This document shows positions 11,854-21,107 of a stretch of 64,000 nucleotides of DNA, one piece after another. Origin of the DNA: Cupriavidus sp. UYMMa02A (lineage in GTDB: Bacteria > Pseudomonadota > Gammaproteobacteria > Burkholderiales > Burkholderiaceae); the NCBI GenBank assembly GCA_001725945.1, contig LRMT01000125.1, positions 1 to 64,000 on the forward strand, in the 5' to 3' direction. The notes below the pieces were generated by a model, which was given only the letters and a program-made list of their open reading frames with translations, searched no databases and was not told where the DNA came from. Position numbers and translations under genes: made by a program. Within the stretch, counting starts at the first letter, position 1, and each line of letters starts with the position of its first letter.

Positions 11854-13653
11854 ATGACTGCCTCCGCAACCCGCCCCGGCGCCAGGCTGCAGCGCCTGCT
11901 TCCCTGGACGCAAGGCGTCTCGCGTGCCACCTTGCGCGCGGACGTGGTGGCAGGACTGCTCGGCGCCGTGCTGGTGCTGCCGCAGGGCGTGGCCTTCGCC
12001 ACGCTCGCCGGATTGCCGCCGGAATACGGCATCTACACGGCCGTGGTGCCGTGCATCGTCGCCGCGCTGTTCGGGTCGAGCTGGCACGTGATGTCCGGCC
12101 CGACCAATGCCAATTCGCTCGCGCTGTTCGCCATGCTGAGCCCCGTGGCGTTCGCGGGCAGCCCGGCGTATATCGGCCTGGCGCTGGCGGTCACCATCCT
12201 TGTCGGATGCATGCAGCTCGCGGTCGGCACGCTGCGGCTCGGTACGCTGGCCAACTTCATTTCCCCGTCGGTACTGCTCGGCTTCACGTGCGGGGCAGCC
12301 ACGCTGATCGGCCTGTATGCGCTCAAGGACCTGTTCGGCCTGGCGGTGCCCACCGGCACCAGCGCGTTCGGCGTGCTGCGCTTCCTGTTCGATAACCTGG
12401 ACGCCGTCAACTGGGGCGCTGCTACGGTAGGCGCCGTCACGCTCGCCGCGACGCTGCTGTTCAAGCGCCTGGGCAAACGGCTGCCGTTCATGCTGCTCGG
12501 CCTCATGGCGGGCTATGGCGTGGCCCTGCTACTGAACCAGGCCGGCTGGGGCGGCGGACACCATGTCAATGTGGTCGGGCCGATCCCGTCCGCCATTCCG
12601 GCGTTCGGTGTCCCCGATATCTCCTGGCGCAGCGTGCCGGACCTGCTCGGCATTGCCTCGGCCCTCACCATCGTCGCACTGGGCCAGTCGATCTCGATTG
12701 CCAAGGCCGTGGCGCTGCGTTCGGGGCAGCACATTGACGCCAATCGCGAATTCATCGGCCAGGGGCTGTCCAATATCGCGGGCGGTCTGTTCTCCGGCTA
12801 TATCTCTTGCGGTTCACTGAACCGTTCTGTGCCGAACTTCGAAGCCGGTGCTAAAACACCGCTGGCGAGCATATTCTCGGCGCTCTGGCTGGTGGCGCTG
12901 GTAGCCGTCAGCGCCCCACTGCTCGCGCAGATTCCGCTCGCCGCGATCGCGGCGATGCTGCTTCTTGTGGCGTGGGGGCTGTTCGATTTTGCGCGTCTTC
13001 GGCGCATTGCGGCGCTGAGCCGCGCGGAGTTCGCCATCGCCGTCGGCACTTTCGCCGCCACGCTGGTGATCCGCCTGGAGATGGCGGTGCTGCTCGGCAC
13101 TATCTTGTCACTGGTCGCCTATTTGTACCGCACGTCACGTCCCGCGGTGCGCAGCCTCGTGCCCGACGCCGACGACCCGGATCGCCGCTTCACGCCGCTG
13201 GACGAACTGCAGCGGCCGCAGCCCGAATGTCCGCAGCTCAAGCTGCTGCGCATGGAAGGCGCGATCTACTTCGGCGCCGTGCAATACGTGACCGATCGAT
13301 TGCACGGGCTGCGCACGGTCGACGCCAGCCAGAAGCACATGCTCGCCATGACCAAGAGCATGAACTTCATCGACCTGGCAGGCGCAGAGATGTGGGAAGC
13401 CGAATTGTCCGAGCGGCGCGCGGCCGGCGGTGACCTGTACTTCCACCGCCCGCGCACGCAGGTGCTGCAGACGTGGGAGCAGACCGGGTTCTCCGCAAAG
13501 CTGGGCCCTGCCCATGTCTTTTCGACCAAGCGTCAGGCACTGCACACCATCATCGCGCAGCTATCGCCGGATATCTGCGCGCAGTGCCAGGTGCGCATCT
13601 TCGAGGAGTGCGCACAGCGCCCCGGCGCGCAAACACACGCAGAAGCGCTGTGA
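11854..13653 (+). CDS. SulP-family anion transporter with C-terminal STAS domain
   Basis: Inner-membrane SLC26/SulP protein of 599 residues in one unbroken frame. About a dozen hydrophobic segments cover residues 25-420, including the family signature region VLPQGVAFATLAGLPPEYGIYT near the start and FSGYISCGSLNRSVPNFEAGAKTPLAS. A cytoplasmic STAS domain follows (about 460-570; AIYFGAVQYV...MNFIDLAGAEM). Substrates in this family are sulfate, bicarbonate or C4-dicarboxylates; the sequence does not decide. No carbonic anhydrase or sulfur gene is adjacent. Confidence 0.9.
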   Translation: MTASATRPGARLQRLLPWTQGVSRATLRADVVAGLLGAVLVLPQGVAFATLAGLPPEYGIYTAVVPCIVAALFGSSWHVMSGPTNANSLALFAMLSPVAFAGSPAYIGLALAVTILVGCMQLAVGTLRLGTLANFISPSVLLGFTCGAATLIGLYALKDLFGLAVPTGTSAFGVLRFLFDNLDAVNWGAATVGAVTLAATLLFKRLGKRLPFMLLGLMAGYGVALLLNQAGWGGGHHVNVVGPIPSAIPAFGVPDISWRSVPDLLGIASALTIVALGQSISIAKAVALRSGQHIDANREFIGQGLSNIAGGLFSGYISCGSLNRSVPNFEAGAKTPLASIFSALWLVALVAVSAPLLAQIPLAAIAAMLLLVAWGLFDFARLRRIAALSRAEFAIAVGTFAATLVIRLEMAVLLGTILSLVAYLYRTSRPAVRSLVPDADDPDRRFTPLDELQRPQPECPQLKLLRMEGAIYFGAVQYVTDRLHGLRTVDASQKHMLAMTKSMNFIDLAGAEMWEAELSERRAAGGDLYFHRPRTQVLQTWEQTGFSAKLGPAHVFSTKRQALHTIIAQLSPDICAQCQVRIFEECAQRPGAQTHAEAL

Positions 13654-13806
13654 CGTCAGCGTCGGAACCAGGACAGCTTGTATAAGGCGGGAGCTTGGTA
13701 CCGGAGAAACCGGGTACCTGAGGGTAAGGCAGGTCGGCCGTGGCGGATGGACCGAGAGTGTCCCTACCGGAATGATGCTGACACGAGATGGGCGCCCGCG
13801 GCATGC

Positions 13807-14097
13807 CTATGGCTGGCCGGGGCATCCATCCGAATCAAACCGGTGCCACGTGTGCGCGCTTGACGACGACTGGCTGCGGGACGCCTGTTCGATCAGCACC
13901 ACCGCCGCACGTTCGATCGTGTCGCGGCCGGCGCGGAAGGCTTCTTCCAGCGACAAGACCTGGTCCGCGCTGAATCCTTCCCACAGTGCTTCGCGTGTCA
14001 CCACGCACGTTACGTTCTCGCCATTGACGATCGCGTGGAACAACAAGCCTTCGTTATTAATATCGTAGCGCTCTTGCTCTTGGAACTTGATATCCAT
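13807..14097 (-). CDS. DUF1488 family protein
   Basis: Small cytoplasmic protein of 96 residues beginning MDIKFQEQERYDINNEGLLF. The pattern of an internal binding-like beta segment (FHAIVNGENVTCVVTREAL) and a helical C-terminus (EAFRAGRDTIERAAVVLIEQA) matches DUF1488, a family of unknown function common in Burkholderiaceae. GGAGGG lies 9 bases before the chosen ATG; a longer reading to 14184 lacks a ribosome site. It converges with the SulP gene. Confidence 0.7.
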   Translation of the reverse strand: MDIKFQEQERYDINNEGLLFHAIVNGENVTCVVTREALWEGFSADQVLSLEEAFRAGRDTIERAAVVLIEQASRSQSSSSAHTWHRFDSDGCPGQP

Positions 14098-14314
14098 CGG
14101 TGCAGCCCTCCATATGCAAGTGGAGAAACATCCTAACATGGCCGGAGCCATATCGTATGCGCCGAGCCTCGTTGATGCACTCAATCCAATGACCTCCGCA
14201 AGGGGGCGTCGGTTCCATTACCGAACCGAGCGAAGCGAACGCCGCAAGCCGGCGCGCTGCGCATGGCCGAACATCCTCAATGCATGCGGTGTTTGACAAA
14301 CCTGGAAATCATGT

Positions 14315-14415
14315 TAAAATCTTTTTCTTCGTTGGGGCGTTAGCTCAGTTGGTAGAGCAGCGGACTCTTAATCCGTAGGTCGAGTGTTCGAGTCACTCAC
14401 GCCCCACCAGCGAAT
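14315..14415 (+). repeat. 101-bp direct repeat, copy 1 (carries tRNA-Lys)
   Basis: Identical over 101 bases to 17054-17154 in the same orientation, 2,739 bases apart. It includes 19 bases of 5' leader (TAAAATCTTTTTCTTCGTT), the whole tRNA-Lys and 6 bases of 3' flank (GCGAAT). Sequence outside differs, including the terminators that follow. The two copies bracket the deaminase/LysR block. Confidence 0.9.
14334..14409 (+). tRNA. tRNA-Lys (anticodon CUU), copy 1
   Basis: 76-nt cloverleaf starting GGGGCGTTAGCTCAGTTGG with encoded CCA. Acceptor stem GGGGCGT/ACGCCCC, D loop GTTGGTAGAGC, anticodon loop CTCTTAA giving CUU (lysine, AAG codons) and T loop GTTCGAGTC. A second identical copy lies 2.7 kb downstream. 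Confidence 0.97.
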
Positions 14416-14422
14416 ACACTGC

Positions 14423-14454
14423 AAAAGGCCGGAAGCAAATGCTTCCGGCCTTTT
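14423..14454 (+). terminator. Intrinsic terminator after tRNA-Lys copy 1
   Basis: Fourteen-base perfect stem AAAAGGCCGGAAGC / GCTTCCGGCCTTTT with a 4-base loop, followed by GTTTTTT, 13 bases beyond the CCA end. It probably also serves the convergent deaminase gene. Confidence 0.85.
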
Positions 14455-14517
14455 GTTTTTTCCGGCCTTCGCATGCTTCGACTTCGGCGCCTGCGTGTTT
14501 CAGGCGCCGAAGTCTAC

Positions 14518-15907
14518 TCAAGCGCCGCTGTCGCGTGCGCGCTCGAACAGCGTCCGTGCGAGCTGGCGATGCCGCGACAACACGACCGGCAAATCTGCCG
14601 TCAGCAGTTGGCCGTCACGGACGACGACACGTCCGTTGATCACGCTGGTCGCCACATTGGCGGGCGTGCAGAATACCAGCGATGCGACCGGGTCATGCCC
14701 ACCCCCGGCAAAGCCGACGCCCGACATGTCGAACGCCACGAAATCAGCCGACATGCCCGGTGCCAGCGCACCGATGTCATCACGGTTGAGCACGCGCGCG
14801 CCGCCGAGCGTGGCAATTTCCAGTGCCTCGCGGGCACTCATGGCCGCCGGGCCAAAACCGACGCGCTGCAGCAGCAAAGCCTGGCGCGCCTCGCCAAGCA
14901 TGTGCGCGCCGTCGTTCGACGCACTGCCATCCACACCGAGGCCGACCTTGACGCCGGCATCACGCATCGCGCGCACCGGCGCGATGCCTGAAGCCAGCCG
15001 CATATTGGAACACGGGCAATGCGCGACGCCCGTGCCGGTGCGCGCAAACAGCGCGATCCCCTCTTCGTCGAGCTTCACGCAGTGGGCATGCCAGACATCG
15101 TGACCAACCCAGCCGAGGTCTTCGGCGTATTGCGCGGGTGTCAGGCCGAACTTCTCGCGCGAATAGGCAATGTCATTGTCGTTCTCGGCAAGGTGCGTAT
15201 GCAGCGACACGCCATAGTGACGGGCCATGACCGCCGATTCGCGCATCAGGTCGCGCGATACGGAAAACGGCGAGCATGGCGCCAGCACCATGCGCAGCAT
15301 CGCGTGGCGCGAACCGTCGTGGTACTGCTCGACGAGGCGCTGGCTGTCGCGCAGGATATCGGCCTCGTCCTCCACCACTACATCGGGCGGCAGCCCGCCT
15401 TTGCTGCGGCCGACACTCATCGACCCGCGCGCGGCGTGGAAGCGCATGCCCATTTCCTGCGCGGCGGCAATGGAGTCGTCAGCGCGAGCCATTCGGATAG
15501 AGGTACAGGTGGTCGCTCGTGGTCGTGCAGCCCGACAGCATCAGCTCTGCCATTGCCGTCTTCGTCGAGATGCCGATCATCTCCGGCGTCAGGTGCGACC
15601 ACAGCATGTACAGGTTGGTCAGCCACGAGAACAATTCAGCGTCCTGCGCGGCCGGCACCGCGCGCGTCAGGCTCTGGTACATATGGTGATGCGTGTTGAC
15701 CAGGCCCGGAATCACCACGCGGCCATGCATGTCGATGACCTGCGCCGTGCCGGCGTCGATCATGCTGCGATACTGGGGCGGCAGGTCCGCCGTGGCACCC
15801 ACCCATTGCACCGCGGGGCCGTCGGCAACGAGCGCGCCATCGGGAATTTCTCGCCGTTGTGCGTCCATGGTGACAAGCACATCGGCATTCAGGGCAATCA
15901 GGGTCAT
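14518..15907 (-). CDS. 8-oxoguanine deaminase-like amidohydrolase (double frame break)
   Basis: Metal-dependent hydrolase of the cytosine/8-oxoguanine deaminase branch of the amidohydrolase superfamily, about 463 residues after repair. It would deaminate an oxidised purine or related heterocycle in the cytoplasm. Visible metal and catalytic motifs: PGLVNTHHHMYQ near residue 72, HTHLAEN, WHAHCVKLDEEG and GLGVDGSASND. The frame moves by two near 15477-15485; adding one C and one G (CGCCTGGAC) restores YPNGSRLDDSIAAAQEMG, the sequence expected for the family. The LysR gene lies upstream on the same strand. Other possibilities are atrazine/guanine-type deaminases, so the substrate is inferred. 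Confidence 0.82.
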
Positions 15908-16078
15908 ATCGGCATGTCTCGGCGGGTGGGCATGGCGCGAGTCTAAGACGCACACCGTCAATCCGAAAGCACAGAATTTCGCCAACCCTGTCCACAAAAG
16001 TGGACACAGCATGACAGACGACGGGCTACCGCCCTTGCGCAAACAGCGCGGCCAGCCGCGCGCCGATATTCCCGGCCA

Positions 16079-16933
16079 TCAGCTCGCCGCCGGGCTGAGC
16101 GCGCCTTGCGTGCGGGCAACCAGCGCAAGGGTCTGGCGGCGCAGGTAGCGGTCGCGCAGCGGCACCAGCACCAGCGCACCGCGCGCGCGTTCCTCCATGA
16201 TGTCGAGCGGATTGAGCAGCGCAATGCCGCTGCCCAGCATGACCAGGCGCTGGATCAGCGCCATCGAGGTCGATTCGGCGGCGGGTGTCACGTCGATGGC
16301 ATTGCGCGCGAAGGCGTCATCGAGAAGCGCTCGGATGGAAAGCGATGGCGCAGGCAGGACCAGCGGGTAGCCGACGCATTCGCTGAGCAGGACCGACGGT
16401 TGCGCCGCCAACGCATGACCGGGAGGAACAACGGCACCGATCTGCCAGTCGCTCGTTCCCAACGTGCGCAGCGCTGACACCACGGGCAAGTCATAGCCAA
16501 GGCCAAGGTCAGCGTCGCCCTGCTCCACGGCCGCGGCAATCTCGGCAACCGGCAAATCGACCACGCGCACGATAATGCCCGGATACCGCTGGTGGAATTC
16601 ATGCACCAGCGACGGCATCAGCGACCCGGCCAGACCCGCAGTCGCCGCCACCGTCACCTCGCCGCGGCGGGCACCCTTGAACTCTTCGATCCGCTCGCGC
16701 AGCGCCTCGTGTTCGCGCAACGTCTGCCGCACGTGGGCGAGAACCATCTCGCCAAGCGGCGTCAGCCGCAGGCGCTTGTTGATGCGCTCGAAAACCGGCG
16801 CGCCCAGATCAGCTTCCAGGTCGAGGATCTGCCGGTTGATTGCCGTGGGCGCAACATGGAGATACTCCGCTGCCTTGCGGATCGAACCGCGGCGTACCAC
16901 CTCGTCTAGATAGCGCAGGATCCGGGCATGCAT
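16079..16933 (-). CDS. LysR-family transcriptional regulator
   Basis: 284-residue regulator with an N-terminal winged HTH (ILRYLDEVVRRGSIRKAAEYLHV, then APTAINRQILDLEADLG) and a C-terminal periplasmic-binding-like effector domain (about residues 75-280). Unbroken frame. I chose ATG 16933 because HTH homology begins directly after it; an upstream ATG at 16990 is in frame but has no better ribosome site. It is 171 bases upstream of the deaminase gene and reads in the same direction, so it may control that gene or be co-transcribed with it. Confidence 0.85.
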   Translation of the reverse strand: MHARILRYLDEVVRRGSIRKAAEYLHVAPTAINRQILDLEADLGAPVFERINKRLRLTPLGEMVLAHVRQTLREHEALRERIEEFKGARRGEVTVAATAGLAGSLMPSLVHEFHQRYPGIIVRVVDLPVAEIAAAVEQGDADLGLGYDLPVVSALRTLGTSDWQIGAVVPPGHALAAQPSVLLSECVGYPLVLPAPSLSIRALLDDAFARNAIDVTPAAESTSMALIQRLVMLGSGIALLNPLDIMEERARGALVLVPLRDRYLRRQTLALVARTQGALSPAAS

Positions 16934-17053
16934 AGAAGTTGTCTGGTCAGCTATGCCGGCAACGCCGGCGTGCAACACGAAGGTCGGCATTGTAGCCGCG
17001 AGTGCCGGAAAAGAAAGTTCGGCATCCCTATTGCGTCTTACTAGATACCTTGC

Positions 17054-17154
17054 TAAAATCTTTTTCTTCGTTGGGGCGTTAGCTCAGTTGGTAGAGCAGC
17101 GGACTCTTAATCCGTAGGTCGAGTGTTCGAGTCACTCACGCCCCACCAGCGAAT
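17054..17154 (+). repeat. 101-bp direct repeat, copy 2 (carries tRNA-Lys)
   Basis: Exact copy of 14315-14415. Identity includes the leader and the first 6 bases after CCA, then stops abruptly on both sides. Confidence 0.9.
17073..17148 (+). tRNA. tRNA-Lys (anticodon CUU), copy 2
   Basis: Identical in all 76 positions to the copy at 14334-14409, with encoded CCA and anticodon loop CTCTTAA. Confidence 0.97.
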
Positions 17155-17159
17155 TCCAG

Positions 17160-17188
17160 AAAAGGCCAACCACGCGGTTGGCCTTTTT
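17160..17188 (+). terminator. Intrinsic terminator after tRNA-Lys copy 2
   Basis: AAAGGCCAACC / GGTTGGCCTTT stem with loop ACGC and a T5 tail. The stem sequence differs from the copy 1 terminator, so the terminators were not part of the duplicated unit. Confidence 0.85.
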
Positions 17189-17313
17189 GCTTTGTCCGAA
17201 CCGGTCTCTTACGGGTGCATCCCGACGGCAACCTCCATCATTTCTTGATACGCGGGTTCTTACCAATATCGCTTGCCGCCCTTTCGCTGTGGAATTGCGG
17301 TCGGCGCACAACG

Positions 17314-17339
17314 CGGAACGTAGTTCCGTATCGCGGAAC
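17314..17339 (+). promoter_or_regulatory. Three-half-site operator upstream of the Bug gene
   Basis: Half-sites CGGAAC (17314-17319), GTTCCG (17323-17328) and CGGAAC (17334-17339). They make two overlapping perfect palindromes sharing the middle half-site, with spacers of 3 (GTA) and 5 (TATCG). It lies about 165 bases before the Bug start codon in a 316-base gap (17189-17504) with no gene. The pattern resembles IclR-type boxes, but the regulator is not identified. Confidence 0.5.
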
Positions 17340-17504
17340 AACATCGTTCGCGACGTTGTCGGCTACCTTCGCACGACGATGGTCAGCCTGCCAAGCCAGG
17401 ACCGGATGATTCACCGATAAGCGCAAGCGAGCCACAATCGTTCCGAAGACGCCCCAGGAATCCGGCCAGGCCAACAATCAGTGAATGAAGAACGGAGGCA
17501 CTCC

Positions 17505-18482
17505 TTGAAAGCAGTTCTCAAAGCAGGCACAGCAGCCTGCATCGCGGCCCTTGGCCTGTTCCACGCCAGCGCACACGCGCAGAGCTACCCGACCAAGCCG
17601 GTTCGGCTGATCGTGCCGTTCGCGGCCGGCGGCACCACCGACATTGTTGCCCGCGCCGTCTCGGACGCGCTCGGCCGCGAACTGGGCCAGCCCGTCGTGG
17701 TGGAAAACCGCGGCGGCGGCGGCGGTGTCATCGGCGCCGATGCACTGGCCAAGTCCGCTCCGGACGGCTACACGCTCGGCATCGCCACCGTGAGCACGAT
17801 GGCCACCAATCCGGCCACGAACGCCCGCAACCCGTATGACCCGATCAAGGATTTCGCGCCCATCACCAACCTGGTGAACGTGCCGAACGTGCTGACGGTC
17901 AACCCGAAGGTCCCGGCCAAGACGCTGAAGGAATTCGTCGCGCTGCTCAAATCCAGCCCGGGCAAATACAGCTACGCGTCGGCCGGCAAGGGCAGCATCT
18001 CGCACCTCGATGGCGAACTGTTCAAGGACATCACCAAGACCGACATGGTCCATATCCCGTACCGCGGATCGGGCCCTGCGCTTAACGACACGCTGGCCGG
18101 CCAGGTCAACGTCCAGTTCGACAACCTGCCGTCCTCGATGCCGTTCATCCAGACCGGCAAGCTGCGCGCACTGGCCGTGGCCGCGCCCAAGCGCGTGGAA
18201 GGCCTGCCTGACGTGCCGACCTTTGCGGAAGCCGGCATGAAGGACATGAACAACATGGCCTGGTACGGCCTCGTTGCGCCGGCCAATACGCCTGCCGCGA
18301 TCATCACGCGCGTGCACGATGCCGCCGTCAAGGCCCTGCAGGACCCGGCGGTCAAGCGCCGTCTGGCGGACAGCGGCGCGTACCCCGACGGCAACACGTC
18401 GTCGCAGTACGCTGCCCAGATCAAGCGGGAACTGGACCTGCGCAAGAAGATTGCGCATGACCAGAACATCACTCTGGAATAA
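17505..18482 (+). CDS. Bug/TctC-family tripartite tricarboxylate-type solute-binding protein
   Basis: Periplasmic binding protein, 325 residues, unbroken frame. Signal peptide at residues 1-26 ending HASAHA before QSYPTKPVRLIVPF; the family signature PFAAGGTTDIVARAV, VVENRGGGGGVIGADALAKSAPDG and IPYRGSGPALNDTLAGQV are all present. I prefer the TTG start because CGGAGG sits 6 bases upstream; ATG 17481 is in frame and would place that Shine-Dalgarno inside the gene. No TctA/TctB membrane genes are adjacent, so this is one of the orphan Bug proteins typical of this family of bacteria; the ligand is unknown. Confidence 0.9.
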   Translation: MKAVLKAGTAACIAALGLFHASAHAQSYPTKPVRLIVPFAAGGTTDIVARAVSDALGRELGQPVVVENRGGGGGVIGADALAKSAPDGYTLGIATVSTMATNPATNARNPYDPIKDFAPITNLVNVPNVLTVNPKVPAKTLKEFVALLKSSPGKYSYASAGKGSISHLDGELFKDITKTDMVHIPYRGSGPALNDTLAGQVNVQFDNLPSSMPFIQTGKLRALAVAAPKRVEGLPDVPTFAEAGMKDMNNMAWYGLVAPANTPAAIITRVHDAAVKALQDPAVKRRLADSGAYPDGNTSSQYAAQIKRELDLRKKIAHDQNITLE

Positions 18483-18500
18483 GCACCGTCTTGACCAGCA

Positions 18501-18533
18501 AAAAAGCCGGCTGTGAACCAGCCGGCTTTTTTG
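18501..18533 (+). terminator. Intrinsic terminator after the Bug gene
   Basis: AAAAAAGCCGGCTG / CAGCCGGCTTTTTT stem with a 5-base loop, ending in a T6 run, 18 bases after the Bug stop codon. Confidence 0.9.
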
Positions 18534-18751
18534 TGCCTGATCGTGCATTATTCGAAATCTTCCAAGACTTATTCTGAGTCAATTTGATATTGCACAGGAC
18601 CGTTCAGGCCTAGAAGGCATTCAATACCTTTAGAAGAAAGTTTCACTTTGCGGACCAGCGCCGACTCGGTACAGTAACCGAGATGATCCGCCAAACTCGG
18701 CCCCAATCGAATCGCGCAGGCGCTGCGCGATCGCCACTCGCGAGGATGAAG

Positions 18752-19101
18752 ATGCTCAAGAAGACCGTTCCGACCCTGATCGTTGCCGCGCTTGCTGCCT
18801 TCGGTGCAACCCAGCTTGCGTACGCACAGAAGAACTACACGGAGGGCGGCGACCTGTACAGCGGCAGCCATACCAAGAAGAAGGCCAATCCGAACCAGAA
18901 CGCGGCCAAGTCGGGCAAGTTCGACCCATACACCGATGGCGCAAAGCAGTCGACCAAGGCCGATCTGGCTGGCAAGAAGGTCGACCCGAACACCGATGGT
19001 GCGAAGTCCGGCAAGTTCGATCCATACACGGACGGCGCCAAGGCAGGCAAATACGATCCGTACACCGATGGTGCGAAGGCGCTGCGGCCAAGTCCCAGTA
19101 A
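18752..19101 (+). CDS. Small secreted repeat protein with FDPYTDGAK repeats (one frame break)
   Basis: About 116 residues after repair. A signal peptide (MLKKTVPTLIVAALAAFGATQLAYA) is followed by a Lys/Gly/Asp-rich mature region. Its second half consists of a roughly 11-residue unit: GKFDPYTDGAK, a diverged KKVDPNTDGAK, GKFDPYTDGAK and GKYDPYTDGAK. The frame breaks near 19080, where GCG GCT read as GCGCT hides the natural end AKAAAAKSQ and stop. I chose ATG 18752 because GAGG lies 6 bases upstream; ATG 18746 is in frame. It is monocistronic with its own terminator. Function unknown: periplasmic or secreted, with no membrane anchor or enzymatic motif seen. Confidence 0.75.
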
Positions 19102-19141
19102 GCCCTGCACCGCCCGCCCACCGGGGCGGGCGCGCAATGCA

Positions 19142-19167
19142 AAACAGCCCGCAACTGCGGGCTGTTT
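19142..19167 (+). terminator. Terminator between the repeat protein and the convergent CoA-transferase
   Basis: AAACAGCCCGCA / TGCGGGCTGTTT perfect 12-base stem with a 2-base loop; T/A runs on both sides fit bidirectional use. Confidence 0.8.
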
Positions 19168-19191
19168 GCTTATGGCTTCTGATCGCTGATC

Positions 19192-20708
19192 TCAGGCGGC
19201 CATTGCGTGCTGCGGCACGGATTCGCGCATGGTGCCGCGGTCGCGATAGCGTACGTGCCAGGCCAGCGCTTCCTCGAGCAGATGCGGGGTCTGGCCGCCG
19301 AGGCGGCTGGCACGGCGGAAGTAGTCGCCCAGCACATCGCGGTAGGCCGGGTCCGCGCAGTGGTCGATCACCTGCCTCGCGCGCTCGCGCGGTGCAAGAC
19401 CGCGCAGGTCAGCAAGTCCATGCTCCGTCACGATGATGTCCACGTCGTGCTCGGTGTGGTCCACATGCGAGACCATCGGCACGATGCTGGAGATATCGCC
19501 ACCTTTGGCCACCGACTTGGTCACGAACACCGACAGATGCGCATTGCGCGCGAAATCGCCGGAGCCGCCGATGCCGTTCATCATGTGCGTGCCGCCGACG
19601 TGCGTCGAATTGACGTTGCCGTAGATATCGCATTCGAGCGCGGTGTTGATGGTGATCAGACCGAGCCTGCGCAGGATTTCCGGATGGTTGCTGATCTCCT
19701 GCGGCCGCAGCACCAGACGCGACCGGTACCGCTCCAGGTTGGCCAGGAAGTGCTGGTAGACGGGCCGCGAGAGCGTCACCGACGACGCCGACGCGAATGC
19801 CAGCCGGCCCGAATCGAGGAGCTCGATCGTACTATCCTGCAGCACCTCCGAGTACATCTTCAGGTCATGAAACGGGGAGTCGATCAGCCCATGCAACACC
19901 GCGTTGGAAATCGTGCCGATGCCGGCCTGCAGCGGCTGAAGCGATGCCGAAAGCGACCGGCACGCACCTCGTGCCCGAGGAATTCGCTCAGGTGCCCTGC
20001 AATCTGCCGCGTGCCTTCGTCGGGCGGCAGCGCGTTGGACGGGCTGTCGTCCTTGCCCGTGATGACGATGGCAGCAATCCTTTCCGGATCGATGGGGATA
20101 TACGGCAAGCCGATGCGTTGCTCGGCGGAAATCAACGGGATGGGCTGCCGGTACGGGCGCTGGACCGGAAAGTAGATGTCGTGGAAGCCTTCGAGCGCCA
20201 GCGGCATGTTCATGTTGATCTCGACGATCACCTTGCGCGCCAACATGGCGAAGCTCGCCGAATTGCCGACCGACGTGCTTGGCACGATGCCGCCCTGCTC
20301 GGTGATCGCGACCGCTTCCACCACCGCCACGTCCACCGGGGCGATCTGCCCGGAGCGCAGTTGCTCGACCGTCTCGGACAGATGCTGGTCGATGAACATG
20401 ACCTCGCCAGCGTTGATCTTGCGGCGCAGGGTTTCATCGGACTGGAAAGGCAGCCGGCGCGCGATCACGTCGGCCTGGGCCAGCACCTTGTCGATATCGT
20501 TGCCCAGCGATGCGCCAGTCATCAGCGTGATGCGCAGCGGCTCGGTGGCGGCGCGGCGCGCCAGCGCGAATGGCACTTCCTTGCAGTCGCCTGCCCGGGT
20601 AAAGCCGCTCATGCCCACGGTCATGCCGTCGCGAATGAGTTCGGCTGCCGCGTCTGCTGAAACCACCTTGTCGAGCAGCCTCGGCAGGCGAATGCGTTCC
20701 TTGTACAT
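19192..20708 (-). CDS. Acetyl-CoA hydrolase/succinate CoA-transferase family protein (one frame break)
   Basis: Class I CoA-transferase of about 505 residues, typical of the Ach1/ScpC/AarC group that moves CoA between acetyl-CoA, propionyl-CoA and succinate. Visible motifs: GMSGFTRAGDCKEVP near the N-terminus, the ALECDIYGNVNSTHV segment that carries the likely catalytic glutamate, and GGSGDFARNA. The frame breaks near 19957, where one C added (CGC CTT TCG) restores RAGRLSASLQPLQAGIGTISN. It stands alone on the minus strand; physiological direction cannot be told from sequence. Confidence 0.9.
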
Positions 20709-21107
20709 CCTTGTTTATCTCCGGTTGCCGGGCGGACCGGTCGTCCGTGCTCCCCCTTTGCTCATGGCCTCAGGGGTTGGAAAGTCAGTGTAGCCACCGC
20801 CTTACATTCCCACACGGATTTAAACTCATGGAAATCAGTCGACTTTTTCATAGGTCCTCTGACCGTCCTGAAGCGCCGGAAATGCCGCTTCAATCTTCGG
20901 TCGCGTGGTGCTTCCGCATCGTGCATAGGCGGGAGAAACCCTAGGAAACATACAAAGAACATTCACTTCTGGTAGTGTCTGCGGCATCAGGAAAGACCGC
21001 CCCGATTGCCCTTGATTTCGAGGCGCGGCGCCTGTGCGCCCGGGCCGGCCAAGCTCCGGCCCAAGAGCGTTGCAATGTCGGCGACAGACATGAGGAGACG
21101 CCAATTC
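20709..21107. other. Intergenic region, 399 bases, no gene seen
   Basis: Divergent promoter region between the CoA-transferase and the MarR-like gene. It has lower GC between about 20800 and 20990. I see no strong palindrome, RNA gene or coding pattern in either strand; short open frames here lack ribosome sites and conserved features. Confidence 0.5.

Noticed and set aside
14334..17148. Integrative element between tRNA-Lys copies
   Set aside because: No integrase, transposase or tRNA-fragment att site; both tRNAs are complete and carry their own leaders.
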